Assembly (NCBI GenBank): GCA_044841755.1
Contig: JAXOFM010000004.1
Coordinates: 186,001 to 250,000, forward strand
Source of the DNA: CAZAPO01 sp044841755
GTDB taxonomy: Bacteria > Bacteroidota > Bacteroidia > Flavobacteriales > Flavobacteriaceae
DNA: 64,000 nt
Reading direction: 5' to 3'
The position numbers and the translations under genes are program-made. Every line of letters begins with the position of its first letter. Position 1 is the stretch's first letter. The notes below the pieces were generated by a model. The model saw only the letters and a list, made by a program, of their open reading frames with translations. It was not told where the DNA came from and did no database searches. This document shows, in pieces, positions 62,587-64,000 of this stretch.

Positions 62587-63414
62587 TTATAAATCGCGCT
62601 TTTTTAATAACCTATACGATAAAAATACAAATAAAGCAGTCCAAGCAAGAACAATAACAATCTCGTACCAATGCACGGCATAATCATAAGCAAGACTCTC
62701 CTTATCTGGAAATTTAGACATTGCTATCCTTTGAAAAGGCTGCTTAATTAGATTGTACATAGACTTGAGCGGGAAGAAATTTTGAATTCTCTCTGCAATA
62801 TCTGAACTCTTGGTTTGCCAAGCAATAAGACCAAAAATTATCCATTCAAGTACAAAGTCAATAAATAAGAATCCTAATGCAAAAGCTGAACGTTTAGCAA
62901 GCATTCCTAAGAATAAACAGAATGAAAAGAATCCTACAAGTTTAACAAAGTAACCTAGTAAATATTCCGTTTCAGAAAGAATGATTCCAATTTCTTTATA
63001 GCTTGAATAATACAATCCGATTAACAGTGATATAAGTGTTAATAAAAGTGTAGCTACTAAGGAGAAAAATACAATTGTGTAAAATTTAGATAGAATAAAC
63101 TCTTTCTTACTTAAACCATCAATTAAGTTCTGCTTAATTGTCTTATTACTATATTCGTTTCCAATCATACTTACCACTACAATGGCAAAGAAGAACTTAA
63201 ATTGAGAAGCAAAGAATGTGGTGATATGCCAGATTATTGGGAAGTTGTAAATACCTAATTCACCTAACTCCAAAGTAAAGAAGCCAAAGAAATTAATTTT
63301 AATCGAAGATAAAATTAATACTGTGAATGGTAAAACAAATGAGATAAATATGAGAATCTTGCTCGTTCTATTGAGCAATAGTTTTTGTAATTCTAATTGT
63401 AAAAGACGTAACAT
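62587..63414 (-). CDS. ABC-2 type transporter permease
   Basis: 275 residues, about six membrane helices starting with LLNRTSKILIFISFVLPFTV; ends in a charged tail RLLKKRDL. The pattern with YKEIGIILSETEYLLGYFV fits ABC-2 permeases that export small molecules, lipids or peptides. It follows the ATPase gene by 16 bp and forms a transporter with it. The substrate is unknown. Confidence 0.85.
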   Translation of the reverse strand: MLRLLQLELQKLLLNRTSKILIFISFVLPFTVLILSSIKINFFGFFTLELGELGIYNFPIIWHITTFFASQFKFFFAIVVVSMIGNEYSNKTIKQNLIDGLSKKEFILSKFYTIVFFSLVATLLLTLISLLIGLYYSSYKEIGIILSETEYLLGYFVKLVGFFSFCLFLGMLAKRSAFALGFLFIDFVLEWIIFGLIAWQTKSSDIAERIQNFFPLKSMYNLIKQPFQRIAMSKFPDKESLAYDYAVHWYEIVIVLAWTALFVFLSYRLLKKRDL

Positions 63415-63430
63415 TTTTGATTGATTTTGG

Positions 63431-64000
63431 TTAGTTGTTGTCGGTTAATTGAAGGAACTGCTCTTCTAGACTTTCTTTACGTTTAACTAGATGTGAAAGG
63501 GTAATTCCTTTATCAAACATTAGCTTGTTAAACTCTGAAGCCTCCATAGGATTATTCAAGAATGCGGTGATTAAACCGTCTTCTACTTTTACATTTTTTA
63601 TAGTTTCATCACTTTCCAGAATAGAAAGTAATTCGTCATGCTTATCTGTTTTTAACTCAAAGAACCCATGAGAAGAAATCATTTCATCAACTCGACCAGA
63701 GTATAGCTTTTCTCCTTTCCTTAAAACTACCACATGTGAGCAAACTTTTTCAACTTCATCAAGTAAATGTGAAGCTAATAGAATGGTAGTGCCATTGTTG
63801 GCAATCTCCTTAATTATTTCACGAATTTGATGTATTCCTTGTGGATCAAGTCCGTTTGTTGGTTCATCCAGAATTAGTATTTCAGGGTCATTCAGTAAAG
63901 CTGAAGCAATTGCTAAACGCTGTTTCATACCTAACGAGTAGGTTTTGAACTTACTATTTTTTCGCTCTAGTAGGCCAACAATTTCAAGTTTTTCGTTAAT
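63431..64000 (-). CDS. ABC transporter ATPase, 5' end outside window
   Basis: The frame is open to the window edge: before the Met at 63928 it continues with INEKLEIVGLLERKNSKFKT and then YSLGMKQRLAIA, which is the ABC signature region, so the Met is internal and the true N-terminus with Walker A lies beyond 64000. Visible are the signature, Walker B LILDEPTNGLDPQG and H-loop LLASH, and a C-terminal domain of about 80 residues. It is the partner of the ABC-2 permease. Confidence 0.9.
   Translation of the reverse strand: MNEKLEIVGLLERKNSKFKTYSLGMKQRLAIASALLNDPEILILDEPTNGLDPQGIHQIREIIKEIANNGTTILLASHLLDEVEKVCSHVVVLRKGEKLYSGRVDEMISSHGFFELKTDKHDELLSILESDETIKNVKVEDGLITAFLNNPMEASEFNKLMFDKGITLSHLVKRKESLEEQFLQLTDNN

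Overview
The window is chromosomal DNA from a marine-type Flavobacteriaceae bacterium (phylum Bacteroidota). The evidence is AT-rich sequence, type IX secretion (T9SS) type B C-terminal sorting domains, DUF6090 proteins, tricorn-like S41 proteases, -7 elements of the form TAnnTTTG, and a tmRNA tag reading GENNYALAA. I saw no insertion sequence, prophage, CRISPR array, rRNA or tRNA gene; the only structural RNA gene is ssrA (tmRNA).

Layout. 1-6.55 kb (minus strand): tryptophan operon trpE-G-D-C-F-B, preceded by an unlisted leader peptide with three tandem Trp codons and a terminator hairpin, and followed, where trpA would be expected, by a CBM9-like lipoprotein that runs off the window. 6.66-8.65 kb (plus): thioredoxin/rhodanese redox cluster. 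8.68-11.4 kb (minus): a sugar 1-kinase and nucleotidyltransferase pair resembling NahK or AmgK/MurU, then a nitroreductase. 11.5-27.1 kb: a stress or dormancy-like island with three UspA proteins, an ATP-cone/PD-(D/E)XK nuclease, a beta-CASP RNase, a CDP-alcohol phosphatidyltransferase, a membrane phosphoesterase, an Mla-type lipid transporter, an AarF/UbiB kinase-like protein, phasin-like and coiled-coil proteins, and a CBS pair. 27.2-32.7 kb: L,D-transpeptidase, a dead gene, SGNH hydrolase, tmRNA, a saccharopine-dehydrogenase-like enzyme, a VOC protein, a cold-shock protein and a DUF3179 lipoprotein. 32.8-47.2 kb (minus): DUF6090 genes (two intact, one decayed), an S9 peptidase with a C-terminal FGE-like domain, two tricorn-like proteases flanking a BNR/VPS10 propeller protein. 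47.3-53.5 kb: lysA, sucC, a small exported protein, a TerB-like protein and uvrB. 53.5-62.6 kb: two giant repeat-rich T9SS cargo proteins plus an orphan sorting-domain fragment. 62.6-64 kb: an ABC exporter cut by the window end.

Most notable. Seven intergenic palindromes of the type TGAY-N4-RTCA (Crp/Fnr-like) lie between 11.57 and 26.64 kb. For eight gene starts the distance from palindrome centre to the first base of a TAnnTTTG-like element is the same (29.5 bp), which would put the site near -41.5 of the expected start of transcription. This ties most of the island into one predicted regulon. No Crp/Fnr-family regulator gene lies in the window.

Other points are a trp attenuator with an alternative pairing, a frameshifted second mlaD, two ECF-sigma-like promoters, a 43-codon membrane-protein ORF, and several decaying genes.
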